A DNA stretch of 64,000 bases from Oceanococcus sp. HetDA_MAG_MS8 (GTDB lineage Bacteria; Pseudomonadota; Gammaproteobacteria; Nevskiales; Oceanococcaceae): the NCBI GenBank assembly GCA_019192445.1, contig JAHCMK010000010.1:1-64000 (forward strand). Direction: 5' to 3'. Under the pieces are notes generated by a model. That model was not told the origin of the DNA, ran no database searches, and was given only the letters and a program-made list of their open reading frames with translations. The position numbers and the translations under genes are program-made. Shown piece after piece: positions 37,455-47,739 of this stretch (position 1 is its first letter; every line of letters starts with the position of its first letter).

Positions 37455-38237
37455 TCAGATAGGTATTCGCAATTCTGGCGCTGCAGGCAGCGCAAATTCA
37501 TCTGGGTATTGTGCCGCAACAAAATAAAGCCCGCCGGGCGCAACCGTAGGGCCAGCGGCACAACGGTCACGCGAGGCCAAGACATCGTCCACCCAGTCCA
37601 CGGCACGTGCACCCCGACCTACCTCGATCAAGGTGCCTACAATGTTGCGCACCATGTTGTGCAAGAACCCGCCAGCCTCGATATCGAGCATGAGCCAGCA
37701 GCCTACACGCTGCAGGGTAATACTATGCACGGTCTTCACTGGGGTTTTGGCTTGGCAGTCGCGTCCGCGAAAGGCTGAGAAATCATGTTGGCCCTGGAGG
37801 CGCCTTGCGGCCTCCTGCATCGCCCGCGCATCTAAGGGGCGAGGTTCATATAGACAGCGCCCATGCCAGGTCGCCCGCCGGGCTGGAGCATTCAGAATCA
37901 CATAACGATAACGTCGCGATATGGCCCGGAATCGGGCATCGAAGTCCTCGGCGACCGGCCCAATCCACTGCAAGCTGATATCGCTGGGGAGATGGGTATT
38001 CGTGCCCAACAACCAGCCCCGAGCGCTGCGAACGGCGTCGGTCTCAAAGTGCACAATTTGGCCCAGAGCATGGACGCCCGCATCGGTACGCCCGGCGCAG
38101 CGCAAACCAATCGCATGACTAGCCACCTGAGCCAGTGCCTGCTCCAAACACGCCTGCACACTCCGCAAGCCTTGCTGGCTCTGCCAACCTACAAAATCGC
38201 GACCGTCGTATTCGACCATCGCCGCCCATTTCGCCAT
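37455..38237 (-). CDS. truA: tRNA pseudouridine(38-40) synthase
   Basis: The 260-residue protein makes pseudouridine in the anticodon stem. VEYDGRDFVGWQSQ is at the N-terminus, and the catalytic Asp lies in CAGRTDAGVHALGQ. ARFRAISRRYRYVI and FLHNMVRNIVGTL are also standard. It follows the CbiQ-like membrane gene by nine bases. The truA-trpF order is conserved in gammaproteobacteria. Confidence 0.95.
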   Translation of the reverse strand: MAKWAAMVEYDGRDFVGWQSQQGLRSVQACLEQALAQVASHAIGLRCAGRTDAGVHALGQIVHFETDAVRSARGWLLGTNTHLPSDISLQWIGPVAEDFDARFRAISRRYRYVILNAPARRATWHGRCLYEPRPLDARAMQEAARRLQGQHDFSAFRGRDCQAKTPVKTVHSITLQRVGCWLMLDIEAGGFLHNMVRNIVGTLIEVGRGARAVDWVDDVLASRDRCAAGPTVAPGGLYFVAAQYPDEFALPAAPELRIPI

Positions 38238-38246
38238 GCTCGCGTA

Positions 38247-38888
38247 TTACCCAGCCTTAGACACCATCACAGTCGCTGCCATCGCGACCACGGAGAACAG
38301 TGGCACAGACCACACCAATGGGCTGGAATGATACTCAACCTGTATGGGCCTATGACTGCGCAGGCTAATCTCTTGGCTTTCCAGTTCCCAGCACAAGGCT
38401 GCCAAGGCATCGATAGCTCCCTTCCAGCCGCCCCCACGGGGGCGCGACAGTAGCTGACGGCGCATGTCTTGGGCTTGTTCCAGAGCCAAAGCCAACATCG
38501 CCGCCACGCGCTGGGGTTGCAGTCGCAGCACAGCCAGTGGACGAAACAAGGCAGCCAAAGCGGCAATACGTTGATCTAGCGACAAGGGTTCGAGTACGGC
38601 CACCACGCTCAGAAGCAATGTCAGCAGCACTACGCCCTGGCGCAGACCCGCTTGAGCCAACTCCCAACGAAGCTCATTCGGACTGCTCAGCACGGTCACG
38701 CCATGCAAAATGAGTAGTGCCAGCAAAAACCAACGCAGGCTCACAATGCGCGCGAAGAACACTGGCCATAGCTGCGAACGGCGTCCCTGCACGTAAACCG
38801 CCCAGGCCAGCCCCAGAAGCAAGGCTTGCGGCAGACTGGCCCAAGCACTGGCCATGGCGGTCATTAAGATTTGGACGCTGCCCACCAA
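38247..38888 (-). CDS. Membrane protein resembling CbiQ/EcfT
   Basis: The 213-residue protein has about four hydrophobic helices, and a middle segment resembling the coupling region of CbiQ/EcfT transmembrane subunits (AALFRPLAVLRLQPQRVAAMLALALEQAQDMRR). The ATPase and substrate-binding subunits of an ECF transporter are not nearby. The resemblance is therefore structural at best; the signature A-x-x-x-R-G reads QDMRRQLLSRPRGG. The gene sits between fimV and truA, where it may be an independent envelope protein. Confidence 0.45.
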   Translation of the reverse strand: MVGSVQILMTAMASAWASLPQALLLGLAWAVYVQGRRSQLWPVFFARIVSLRWFLLALLILHGVTVLSSPNELRWELAQAGLRQGVVLLTLLLSVVAVLEPLSLDQRIAALAALFRPLAVLRLQPQRVAAMLALALEQAQDMRRQLLSRPRGGGWKGAIDALAALCWELESQEISLRSHRPIQVEYHSSPLVWSVPLFSVVAMAATVMVSKAG

Positions 38889-38932
38889 GCCACGTACCGG
38901 GCCACGAGCGAGGCGGGACGTCTTTCCTGAAC

Positions 38933-41803
38933 TCAGCCTAATTGCTCCAGCATGGATTTCGCCTCAGATTGCTGTTCCGCAGAACCGCGTAGAGCCACTT
39001 CATCTAAGAGCGAGCGCGCCATGTCCAGTTCGCTCATATCGATGTAGGCCCGCGCCAAATCCAGCTTGCCGGCCATGTCATCGCCGGTACTCACCACCTC
39101 GTCATGACTCACGACGGATGTGCTCTCGTCACCGGAATCGTCTAGTTCGGGCTCCCCCTCCATACTCAAGCTGTCATCGTCAGCGATGGCGCTGTCATCC
39201 AGCTCGAACTGGTCCAAGCTGAGCTCCATATCAGCGGAGTCGGTATCAGCAACATCGCTCATGGCAGCGTTGTCCTGCTGTTCCAAGTCCAGATCAAAGC
39301 CTTGTTCTTCGGTGTCGTCGGTTTGCAGGTCGTCCAGGGAAAAATCTACATCTTCCAGGGCGCCATCCGAAAGATCGTCATCCGACAGCTCTTCGCCAGA
39401 CAGTCCTTCGGCAGCCTGCGAAAGGCTTTGTATGTCATCTGTTAATTCCAGATCTGGCGCGGCGTCAGCTTCCAGGTCTGAGAGCGAAAACTCCTCCGAA
39501 GACTCTGCGTCGTCCAGCGGCTTAGAAAGCGCATCCGCTCCAAATTCCTCATCTAGGCTGGCTGGCTGCGCTTCAGACTCCACCACCGCTGAGGGCTCAG
39601 CCGGTACGTCGCTGTCTAGGTCAAAGTCAATGATGTTGCCGGTGTCGGTTTGATCCGGCTCTGGAGCATTCGGCGTGTCCGGAGCCTCTGGAAGCTCGAA
39701 CTCCACCACATTGCCATCTTCGCCAGGCGTCTCTTCGACCAATGTGCGCTCTGTATCGGACTCAGAGCTATCCAGGCTCAACTCCTCGTCCTCGCCCTCG
39801 TCCAGAGGCGCCGACGCCTCCTCGAGGGAGAGGTCCACCGTATCCGTGTCGACCTGCTCAGAAACAGAGTCCATGGCTTGAGACTCTGGCTCGGCAGCGG
39901 TTGTCGCAAAGTCAGACGAGGACGATTCTGCTTCCGGCAAATCCAAAGAGCCCAGTTCTTCAGCCTCGGCGCTGTCCGCAGACGCAAACAAGGCCGCAGC
40001 GGGCAGCAATTGTGAACCCCATTCGCTAATCCGCGGCCAGGCAGCGGACTCGGGGCGGTTCAGATGGACCTCACTGGCCAAGGCCTCAAAGGCTTGGGTG
40101 TTACCGCTGGCGAAATATGTTTCAGCCAACTTCTCAATCAGGTCATCGCGTTCGGGCTGAGCCTCTCTGGCCTGAACCAACACCCGCTCTGCCTCATCGT
40201 AAAGACCATAGGCAATATGAAAATCAGCCTCGGCGATGGGGTCGGCGACCCCATCGTCCAAGCCATCCATAGCCTCATCATCAGAATCGGTGAGCGGCGC
40301 AGCATCTAAGGACACCGACTCCAAAGCCTCACCCTCATCTTCCGCTTGAGCCGTACCGACCGGGGCGGCAAAGGCGTCCTCCATCGGCCGGGCTTGGCCC
40401 ACATCATCCGCAGGCGCAGCGCTAGAAGCCAAGGCTTCTTCGTCACGACCCCAGGGGCGCTTGCGTAACAGCAACAGCAAGAACACCAAGATCAGCGCCG
40501 CAGCACCTAACCACACCCACAAGGGCATTTTCTCTACAGCCGCAGAATCCGCTTGGGATGGCGGCGTAGTGGCTGCAGTGGCATCAGCAGACTCATCCAA
40601 AAAGGACTCTTCCAACAAATCGTCGGTATCTGCAGTCATCGACTCCGCCGGGCTCTCAAACTCGGACGCCGACACAGCCTGCGCCGAGTCAGCATCCGCC
40701 GAAGCCGTCTCGTCTTTTGCCGGCCCGGCGCCAGCAACCACCGCGGCCGTCGGGGCCGGCGTGACCTGCGTCACCCGCGTCGGTGTAGGGGCGCGGGTTG
40801 CAACTGGCTCAGAGCGGAGCACCTCCCGAGGCGGCGGCGTAATTGGAACGCCCGCAGCAACATCAAGCTGCTCGCCACCTAACAAGCGTTTAGCCTGACC
40901 CTCAGAGACGCGCTGCATCGTCGCGACACTCGGCACCGTCAAGCGTGCACCACGCAGGAGCTTGTCTGGAGAGCCGGCGAAAGCCCTGGGGTTGTTTTGA
41001 TACAAGGCCCAAGCCGCCTGCGAGACACCAACGCTACTCGCACCGGCAATATCTGCGGCAATGGCGAATAAGTTTGCTCCAGGGCGAACACGCAATACCT
41101 CGCCTGGTTGCGTGCCCCTAACGATGGGCTCGTTACCCCGAGCTGAAGTGGGAATGCGCCGCTGGTCAGCGGAATCAACGATTGGGCTATTGCCGAGTAC
41201 CGCTTCGCCTGTAGCGAGGCTAGGCACTGACGGGGGCGGCACGGCCATCTGGCGCTCGGCCGCAGTGTCCACCCCGCGCACAGTCGGCGTGGCGACCTCA
41301 GTCCGCGCAGGCGCTGGCACCTGAGCCTGCGCAGGCAGCGCGGACTGGGCCTGCTCTTCAACGGGAAGCGCAGTAGGCGCCGGGCTTGGCTGAGCGACAA
41401 CCAAGGGTGCTGGCGCGGCCTGTGCCGGATCCAAGAGCAGCGTGTACTCGCGCAGCAAACGCCCCTTGCTGGTGCCGATATCGAGAACCAAAATGACATA
41501 GGGCTCTAGCCAGGGTCGCTGGCCGCGGACGCGGATTCTCAAGTTGTCCGGCGCCTGTCCCTCGATGGCAAAGCGCAAATCACTGGCGGCAACAGACCGC
41601 TCTAAACCCAACTGGGCATAAATATCCGCAGATGCCACGCGCACCTGAAGGTTGGCTGCTTCAGCTGCAGATACATCACTAATGCTCAGCACTGCCTCCA
41701 GGGGCTCATTTAAGCGCGACTGCGTTTGAATATCTCCGGTGCGCAGAGCCCACCCGGGCAAGCACACCAAAGTGAGCATGGAAACCAGAAACCAGCGTGT
41801 CAT
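38933..41803 (-). CDS. fimV: Polar hub protein FimV/HubP
   Basis: 956 residues from the ATG at 41803, with GAGG six bases upstream. A signal peptide (to about residue 20, ending GWA) precedes the FimV N-domain (RLNEPLEAVLSISDVSAAEA). A LysM-like peptidoglycan-binding segment follows near 234-290 (RVRPGANLFAIAADIAG), then one transmembrane helix near 427-447 (LWVWLGAAALILVFLLLLL). The cytoplasmic part is very acidic, about 450 residues of Asp/Glu/Ser, and ends in the conserved FimV C-domain (LDLARAYIDMSELDMARSLL). FimV/HubP organises type IV pili, chemoreceptor arrays and chromosome poles. A link to the chemoreceptor cluster in this window is plausible. Confidence 0.93.
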   Translation of the reverse strand: MTRWFLVSMLTLVCLPGWALRTGDIQTQSRLNEPLEAVLSISDVSAAEAANLQVRVASADIYAQLGLERSVAASDLRFAIEGQAPDNLRIRVRGQRPWLEPYVILVLDIGTSKGRLLREYTLLLDPAQAAPAPLVVAQPSPAPTALPVEEQAQSALPAQAQVPAPARTEVATPTVRGVDTAAERQMAVPPPSVPSLATGEAVLGNSPIVDSADQRRIPTSARGNEPIVRGTQPGEVLRVRPGANLFAIAADIAGASSVGVSQAAWALYQNNPRAFAGSPDKLLRGARLTVPSVATMQRVSEGQAKRLLGGEQLDVAAGVPITPPPREVLRSEPVATRAPTPTRVTQVTPAPTAAVVAGAGPAKDETASADADSAQAVSASEFESPAESMTADTDDLLEESFLDESADATAATTPPSQADSAAVEKMPLWVWLGAAALILVFLLLLLRKRPWGRDEEALASSAAPADDVGQARPMEDAFAAPVGTAQAEDEGEALESVSLDAAPLTDSDDEAMDGLDDGVADPIAEADFHIAYGLYDEAERVLVQAREAQPERDDLIEKLAETYFASGNTQAFEALASEVHLNRPESAAWPRISEWGSQLLPAAALFASADSAEAEELGSLDLPEAESSSSDFATTAAEPESQAMDSVSEQVDTDTVDLSLEEASAPLDEGEDEELSLDSSESDTERTLVEETPGEDGNVVEFELPEAPDTPNAPEPDQTDTGNIIDFDLDSDVPAEPSAVVESEAQPASLDEEFGADALSKPLDDAESSEEFSLSDLEADAAPDLELTDDIQSLSQAAEGLSGEELSDDDLSDGALEDVDFSLDDLQTDDTEEQGFDLDLEQQDNAAMSDVADTDSADMELSLDQFELDDSAIADDDSLSMEGEPELDDSGDESTSVVSHDEVVSTGDDMAGKLDLARAYIDMSELDMARSLLDEVALRGSAEQQSEAKSMLEQLG

Positions 41804-42149
41804 CGTCATCCTCAAACCCCAAAACGTGACGGTGTTTGGCAACATCTGCCGTTGTAATAGCTTGCCACTGTAACCGGCCAACGGCGGAGCTACAACGCAG
41901 CAATGATGCGCTATGTGGAATCAGGGTGCATTCATGATGCCGTGGCGCCATGATGCGAACCACAGCAGCTCAGAAAATGGCGGTTTTCTGCTGTAGCTGA
42001 CGGCAACGATCTCAGCGCGGCGCTTAGACCACCGTCGCCATGCTGTGAGCAAAACTCACAACCTGGGCCCACCCTCGGCTAGCGCAGCCATAGTGCTTTT
42101 CCAGCAAGATTTATTGCGCCAGCGGAGGCGTCTATGCGGTGGACGGCGC
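41804..42149. other. 346-bp gap between asd and fimV
   Basis: No gene is seen. The gap should hold the fimV promoter and the end of the asd message. Two hairpins stand out: CAGAAAA-TGGCGG-TTTTCTG at 41971-41990, with outer CAGCT/AGCTG arms, and TGTGAG-CAAAA-CTCACA at 42044-42060. Neither has a proper T-tract on the minus strand. Confidence 0.5.
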
Positions 42150-43172
42150 TCAGATGTGGCCCCGAGTACGCAGCAGCTCAGCAATCTGCACCGAGTTCGT
42201 TGCGGCCCCTTTACGCACATTGTCAGATACCACCCACATGTTTAAGCCCCTGGGGTGAGAAATGTCTTCACGCAGCCGGCCTACCCAGGTCCAATCATTG
42301 CCTGCAGCCTCCGTCAATGCCGTGGGATAGCCGCCATCCATATGCTGATCGAGCACACGCACGCCAGGCGCCTTCTCCAGCAAAGCACGCGCATCAGCCA
42401 AGCTGAGCTTGTCACGGGTTTCGATATGCACCGCCTCAGAGTGACCGAAGACCACAGGTACCCTGACGCAGGTTGGATTCACCTGAATCTGATGATCACC
42501 CAAAATTTTGCGCGTCTCCCACACCATTTTCATCTCTTCTTTGGTGTAGCCATTGTCCTGAAACACATCAATATGTGGCAAAACGTTGGCAGCAATGGGC
42601 TTGGGGTACACCTTGCAGTGCATGCTAGTCCCCTGCGCGATGGCCGCATTCTGCTCGGCCAGCTCGTCAATGGCTTCCTTACCGGTGCCGGAGACAGCCT
42701 GGTAGGTGGCTACATTAATTCGCTCAATGCCTGCGGCATCGTGAATGGGCTTGAGCGCAACCAGCATTTGGATGGTGGAACAATTGGGGTTAGCGATGAT
42801 GTTGCGCGTTGCGTAACCATCTACGGCCTGAGGGTTCACCTCAGGCACCACCAGGGGCACATCATCTTCGTAACGGAAGTGACTGGTGTTATCGATCACG
42901 ATACAACCAGCTTCTGCCGCCACCGGCGCCCACTGCGCGGAAATGCTGCCACCTGCTGAGAACAATCCAATCTGGGCGCGACTAAAATCAAAGTCGTCCA
43001 CACACAGCACCTCCAGCTCACGATCACCAAAGCTCACCATCTGGCCTGCGGAGCGACGGCTGGCAAGCGGAAATACTTCGGCCACCGGAAACTGGCGTTC
43101 GGCGAGCACCTCAAGCAGAGTACGGCCAACAGCGCCGGTAGCGCCAAGAATTGCAATGTTGAGTGGTTTCAT
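42150..43172 (-). CDS. asd: Aspartate-semialdehyde dehydrogenase
   Basis: The 340-residue protein reduces aspartyl phosphate in lysine, threonine and methionine synthesis. NADP loop ILGATGAVGRTLLEVL; the catalytic Cys in IIANPNCSTIQM; the substrate-binding QAVSGTGKEAIDEL; and the catalytic His in VVFGHSEAVHIE. It is the shorter ASADH type, not the 367-370-residue enterobacterial form. The start codon has no ribosome binding site (the preceding bases are pyrimidine-rich). An all-purine run on the plus strand (43195-43214) lies in its leader. Confidence 0.93.
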   Translation of the reverse strand: MKPLNIAILGATGAVGRTLLEVLAERQFPVAEVFPLASRRSAGQMVSFGDRELEVLCVDDFDFSRAQIGLFSAGGSISAQWAPVAAEAGCIVIDNTSHFRYEDDVPLVVPEVNPQAVDGYATRNIIANPNCSTIQMLVALKPIHDAAGIERINVATYQAVSGTGKEAIDELAEQNAAIAQGTSMHCKVYPKPIAANVLPHIDVFQDNGYTKEEMKMVWETRKILGDHQIQVNPTCVRVPVVFGHSEAVHIETRDKLSLADARALLEKAPGVRVLDQHMDGGYPTALTEAAGNDWTWVGRLREDISHPRGLNMWVVSDNVRKGAATNSVQIAELLRTRGHI

Positions 43173-43352
43173 GGGGAGGTCAGTAGCAGTCTTTGAGAAG
43201 AAAGAAAGAAAAGCGACAGGAAGCTACAACTTAGAGTAGCGGTCTCAGGAGCTGAGCCAGGCCCCCTCGACCAATAGATCGATGACGCCAACCTAGAGAT
43301 GACAGCGCGGGAGCCGTAAGCGCAGCACACACCGCAGCATTTGCACTCAACG

Positions 43353-44444
43353 CTATTGCGCCGCTTGCAGTCGATGGCGCAACGCCGCTAACACGGCATC
43401 TCCCATAGCCTGTGTGCCGACCGGAGTTTCTCCGGCCCCAGCGATATCCGCCGTGCGGACCCCGCTGGCCAAGACATCAGTAATCGCCTGCTCTAATTGC
43501 TTAGCCAGATCCGCCCGATTCAGGCTATGGCGGAGTGCCATCGCCAAAGAGAGCAACATGGCCAATGGGTTGGCCCGATCCTGGCCGGCAATATCCGGAG
43601 CGCTTCCATGCACAGGCTCATACAGACCTCGGCCACCGGAATTCAGCGAGGCCGAAGGCAACATACCAATGGAGCCCGTGAGCATGGCGGCTAGGTCCGA
43701 CAAAATATCGCCGAACAGATTCCCTGTGACCAACACGTCGAACTGCTTGGGCTGACGCACCAACTGCATGGCAGCGTTGTCCACGTACATGTGGCTCAGA
43801 CTCACATCCGGATAATCTGCACTCAGCTCGGTCACCACATCCCGCCACAGCTGGCTTACCTCCAACACATTGGCCTTGTCGACGGAGCACAGGCGCCCCT
43901 GCCGACGGCGCGCCGCCTCGAAGCCTGCTCTTGCAATCCGCTCAATCTCTTCCGCGGTATACACCATGGTGTTAAAGGCCCTGCGCGGCTGGTCTTCCTG
44001 AGCGCGCGGTTGGCCAAAATAAATACCGCCGGTCAGTTCGCGAACAATCAGGATGTCTAGCCCTGCCACCAGCTCGGGCTTCAGGCTGGAGGCCGCCGCC
44101 AACTCCGCAAAGGCTTGAGCCGGGCGCAAATTGGCGAACAAGTCCAAACTGGCACGCATCCGCAGCAAGCCGCTCTCAGGCCGCTGAGCACGTGGCAACT
44201 CATCATATTGGGGGCCACCAACAGCGCCGAACAAAATGGCATCTGCTGCATGACAAAGGCGCTCTGTTTCCTCCGGGAAAGGGTCGCCATCCACATCGTA
44301 AGCAGCTCCGCCCACGCGGGCATGCTCCCACTCACATTGCCAATCGGACAGCTCATTGAGAAGGGCTAATACCCGCTCCGCCTGCGCCACAATTTCAGGA
44401 CCGATGCCATCCCCAGGGAGCAAGAGTAATTTGGCAACGCTCAT
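43353..44444 (-). CDS. leuB: 3-isopropylmalate dehydrogenase
   Basis: The 363-residue protein performs oxidative decarboxylation of 3-isopropylmalate in leucine synthesis. [32 protein letters not shown], the catalytic Lys/Asp region [34 protein letters not shown] and [13 protein letters not shown] are all present. It overlaps leuD as ATGA, so leuCDB form one operon. Confidence 0.96.
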   Translation of the reverse strand: MSVAKLLLLPGDGIGPEIVAQAERVLALLNELSDWQCEWEHARVGGAAYDVDGDPFPEETERLCHAADAILFGAVGGPQYDELPRAQRPESGLLRMRASLDLFANLRPAQAFAELAAASSLKPELVAGLDILIVRELTGGIYFGQPRAQEDQPRRAFNTMVYTAEEIERIARAGFEAARRRQGRLCSVDKANVLEVSQLWRDVVTELSADYPDVSLSHMYVDNAAMQLVRQPKQFDVLVTGNLFGDILSDLAAMLTGSIGMLPSASLNSGGRGLYEPVHGSAPDIAGQDRANPLAMLLSLAMALRHSLNRADLAKQLEQAITDVLASGVRTADIAGAGETPVGTQAMGDAVLAALRHRLQAAQ

Positions 44445-45079
44445 ACTTGGGCTCCAAATAACCAGGGCTTTTCGGCCCGACGCTGGGCCTCATAGGCTTC
44501 AATTTTGTCGCGCATCTGTAGGGTTTCGCCAATATCATCCAAACCCGCCAACAAGCGCTCTCGGCGCGCTGGGTCGACCTCGAAGGCCACCGTCAGCTCT
44601 CCAACCTGGAGCTGATTATTCTCCAGATCAACCGTCATATCGGCCCCGGAGACGGTCGCCGCAAACAGCTGCTCCACAGTGTCTTCATCAAGCTGAATGG
44701 GCAGCACGCCATTCTTGAAGCAGTTATTAAAGAAGATATCGGCGAAGCTAGGGGCGATCACGCAGCGAATGCCGAAATTGTCCAGGGCCCAGACGGCGTG
44801 CTCGCGTGAGGAACCACAGCCAAAGTTCCGCCGTGCCAGCAGAATACTGGCACCGGAGTAGCGCGCATCGTGCAACTCAAAATCTGGGTTGATGCGCCGA
44901 GTTTCCAGTGGGGTGTCTAGTGTGCCGGGGTCCAAATAACGCCAGTCGTCAAACAAATAAGGGCCAAAACCTGTGCGGCGCACCGACTTGAGGTATTGCT
45001 TGGGGATGATGGCATCGGTATCGACATTGGCCCGGTCCATCGGCAGGACGCGCCCGGTATGACAGCGAAACGCTTGCAT
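44441..45079 (-). CDS. leuD: 3-isopropylmalate dehydratase small subunit
   Basis: 212 residues from the ATG at 45079, with AAGGA upstream; an in-frame start nine codons earlier is weaker. [39 protein letters not shown] split over the substrate loop, and [12 protein letters not shown] identify the swivel subunit of isopropylmalate isomerase. It works with LeuC. Confidence 0.95.
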   Translation of the reverse strand: MQAFRCHTGRVLPMDRANVDTDAIIPKQYLKSVRRTGFGPYLFDDWRYLDPGTLDTPLETRRINPDFELHDARYSGASILLARRNFGCGSSREHAVWALDNFGIRCVIAPSFADIFFNNCFKNGVLPIQLDEDTVEQLFAATVSGADMTVDLENNQLQVGELTVAFEVDPARRERLLAGLDDIGETLQMRDKIEAYEAQRRAEKPWLFGAQV

Positions 45080-45135
45080 AGTGAAATCCTTTGTAAAGCT
45101 ACTCACTCGCTCAGCTGTAGCGATGAGAGCAGCTC

Positions 45136-46548
45136 TTAATCGGCATCTTTGAGTTGACGAAAATCGGTGAAGTGTCCCAACACTCCGGCCGCTGCCGCCA
45201 TTGCGGGGCTGACCAAATGGGTACGCCCACCCTGCCCTTGGCGGCCTTCAAAATTTCGATTGGAGGTCGACGCGCAGCGTTCGCCGGGCTCCAAACGATC
45301 AGCATTCATGGCCAAACACATGGAGCAGCCCGGCTCTCGCCATTCAAAACCAGCGGCTTCAAAAATACGATGCAGCCCCTCCTGCTCAGCTTGCTCTTTG
45401 ACCAGTCCGGAGCCCGGAACCACCATGGCCAATTTGACGGTAGGTGACTTGCGGCGACCGGCCACAACCGCAGCCGCTTCGCGGAGGTCTTCGATACGGC
45501 TGTTGGTGCAGGAGCCGATGAAGACTTTGTCCACGGCGATGTCGGCAATTGCCTGCCCGGCCTTCAAGCCCATGTAATCCAGGGCGCGCTGCATACTGCC
45601 AGACCGCGTTGGGTCCGCCTCTGCAGCGGGATCAGGCACCCGAGCATCGACGCCAAGAACCATCTCCGGCGATGTGCCCCAGGTGACCTGCGGACCAATT
45701 TGCGTAGCGTCGAGCCGAACCTCGGTATCGAAAACGGCATCGGCGTCTGAGTGCAGACCGCGCCAATAGTCCTCGGCACGATCCCACACCTCAGCTTCAG
45801 GTGCGTAAGGACGGCCGCGAACATAGTCCAAGGTGGTCTGGTCAACGGCAACCATGCCCGCGCGTGCGCCTGCCTCAATGGTCATGTTGCACAAGGTCAT
45901 ACGCCCTTCCATGCTCAGGGCTTGGACCGCGGGCCCGGCAAATTCGATCACATGTTGGGTACCACCGGCGGTACCGATGTGGCCAATGATGGCCAGCGCG
46001 AGATCTTTGGCAGTCACGCCCTTGGCGAGCTCGCCATCGACCCAAACGCGCATGGTTTTTGCTGGTTGTTGGAGCAAACATTGGGTGGCCAAAACATGTT
46101 CGACCTCAGAGGTTCCAATGCCAAAAGCCAAAGCCCCAAAAGCACCATGCGTAGAGGTATGAGAGTCACCGCACACCACTGTCATGCCCGGCAGAGTGGC
46201 TCCCTGCTCCGGGCCAATCACATGGACGATGCCCTGCCTGCGATCCTGCATCGGAAAGTAGGGCAACTGATGTTCGGCCGCGTTGCGATCCAATGTCTCC
46301 ACTTGTAAGCGAGAAATCGGATCGGCTATGCCCTCGGCGCGAGATGTGGTTGGCACATTGTGATCGGCGACAGCCAAATTAGCATCGGTGCGCCATACGG
46401 GCCGACCGGCAAGACGCAGCCCTTCGAAAGCCTGCGGCGAAGTCACCTCGTGCACTAGATGACGATCGATATAGATGAGCCCAGTGCCATCCGGCAGAGT
46501 ATCCACCAAGTGGTCGTCCCAAAGTTTTTGATACAGCGTGCGTCCCAT
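45136..46548 (-). CDS. leuC: 3-isopropylmalate dehydratase large subunit
   Basis: 470 residues from the ATG at 46548; an in-frame start at 46689 would add 47 residues running into the divergent gene and is rejected. Aconitase-type 4Fe-4S enzyme: [32 protein letters not shown], and [10 protein letters not shown] carry the three cluster cysteines. First gene of leuCDB. No leucine-rich leader peptide is seen upstream. Confidence 0.96.
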   Translation of the reverse strand: MGRTLYQKLWDDHLVDTLPDGTGLIYIDRHLVHEVTSPQAFEGLRLAGRPVWRTDANLAVADHNVPTTSRAEGIADPISRLQVETLDRNAAEHQLPYFPMQDRRQGIVHVIGPEQGATLPGMTVVCGDSHTSTHGAFGALAFGIGTSEVEHVLATQCLLQQPAKTMRVWVDGELAKGVTAKDLALAIIGHIGTAGGTQHVIEFAGPAVQALSMEGRMTLCNMTIEAGARAGMVAVDQTTLDYVRGRPYAPEAEVWDRAEDYWRGLHSDADAVFDTEVRLDATQIGPQVTWGTSPEMVLGVDARVPDPAAEADPTRSGSMQRALDYMGLKAGQAIADIAVDKVFIGSCTNSRIEDLREAAAVVAGRRKSPTVKLAMVVPGSGLVKEQAEQEGLHRIFEAAGFEWREPGCSMCLAMNADRLEPGERCASTSNRNFEGRQGQGGRTHLVSPAMAAAAGVLGHFTDFRQLKDAD

Positions 46549-46662
46549 GCAGTCTTCCCGCCCTTTCCCAGGCGACACCTTCATCAATTGAACAACCTCC
46601 CATTGTAAGCTGCCTTGGCCCGCGCGTCCGCGCCCTTTGCCCTCCGCACCGTCCGACCTCCC

Positions 46663-47739
46663 ATGAAACACATTCGCGAGTCCCTGCAAGAGCTACTGCA
46701 TCGCCATGAACAAAGGCTACAGTCGCGTACGCTCTTAGAGCTGGGCGCAGGGGGCCAACATTGGCCGTTGCAGGTGGTGCACCTAGGCAGCCAGGACCCT
46801 GTGGCACCTCGAGTGTTCGTTGTCGGCGGCATTCATGGCAATGAGCGCATTGGCGTGGATGTGGTGATGGCCTTTCTGCATTCCTTACTCGAACAGTTGC
46901 GCTGGGATGCGTACTTGCAGGCGCTGATGCAGTCCATCCATGTCGTGGTGGTGCCCGTCGCCAACCCCAGTGGATACGCCTTAGGCCAACGCGCTACCCA
47001 AGACGGCATTGATTTAATGCGCAATGCTCCTTTGGACTCACCCCAGCCCCACTGGTTAGCCGGAGGGCAGCGCCTTAGTCGCCACCTGCCCTGGTTTCGC
47101 GGACATGCCCTGGCCGCCGAAAATGTCGCACTGATCAGGTTGATTGAGGAGCAGACCCGACACGCCACCTTTAGCTTGAGCGTGGACTGCCATAGCGGCT
47201 TTGGCAGCACGAACCGCCTGTGGTTTCCTTGGGCGCATAAGCAAGAGCCCATGCCGCACCTTGCCGAGATTTACGCTCTGCGCACCCTATTCCGGCAAAC
47301 CTACCCGCACCACATTGGCTACAGAATTGAGCCCCAATGCCAGCATTACATGACCCATGGTGACCTCTGGGATTTTCTCTATGCGCGGCATCTGGCGCGC
47401 CGCCGCGGCTTGTTTCTGCCCCTCACTTTGGAAATGGGCAGCTGGCTCTGGGTGCGCAAAAACCCCCGCCAGCTCTTTCGCAAACATGGATGGTTTAACC
47501 CCCAGGTTCCTCACCGGCGGCGGCGCATCCTGCGCCAACATTTGCTGTTGCTGCAGTTTTTACTGCGTGCCGCGGCCAACCACACGGCATGGCTACCGCT
47601 GCAGGCCGAGCGTGACCAGATATTTGGTGATGCGCAGAATTATTGGGCGGAACATTTTGGCCTGGTCGAGCCCGCGTCAAACTCAAGAATCAGCGAACCC
47701 AGCGCCAAGCCAGCAGACTCGCTCCCACGGCAGCCATAG
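46663..47739 (+). CDS. M14-type zinc carboxypeptidase/deacylase
   Basis: 358 residues from the ATG at 46663; a TTG 16 codons earlier is in frame. Zinc ligands are His58 and Glu61 in [10 protein letters not shown] and a His in SVDCHSGFG; a late Glu in PLTLEMGSW is the likely base. The fold is that of M14 carboxypeptidases and the succinylglutamate desuccinylase/aspartoacylase group. The substrate is unknown; no arginine-degradation genes are near. No signal peptide, so probably cytoplasmic. Its last 50 bp overlap the convergent MFS gene. Confidence 0.72.
   Translation: MKHIRESLQELLHRHEQRLQSRTLLELGAGGQHWPLQVVHLGSQDPVAPRVFVVGGIHGNERIGVDVVMAFLHSLLEQLRWDAYLQALMQSIHVVVVPVANPSGYALGQRATQDGIDLMRNAPLDSPQPHWLAGGQRLSRHLPWFRGHALAAENVALIRLIEEQTRHATFSLSVDCHSGFGSTNRLWFPWAHKQEPMPHLAEIYALRTLFRQTYPHHIGYRIEPQCQHYMTHGDLWDFLYARHLARRRGLFLPLTLEMGSWLWVRKNPRQLFRKHGWFNPQVPHRRRRILRQHLLLLQFLLRAAANHTAWLPLQAERDQIFGDAQNYWAEHFGLVEPASNSRISEPSAKPADSLPRQP

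Noticed and set aside
42044-42060. CRP-type operator TGTGA-N-TCACA between asd and fimV
   Set aside because: The spacer between half-sites is seven bases rather than six, and the flanks do not match; it may be only a small hairpin.
43195-43214. All-purine run in the asd leader as a regulatory element
   Set aside because: It is short and low in complexity, and nothing ties it to a known control mechanism.
46549-46662. Leucine leader peptide and attenuator before leuC
   Set aside because: No run of leucine codons or terminator-like hairpin is seen in the short divergent gap.
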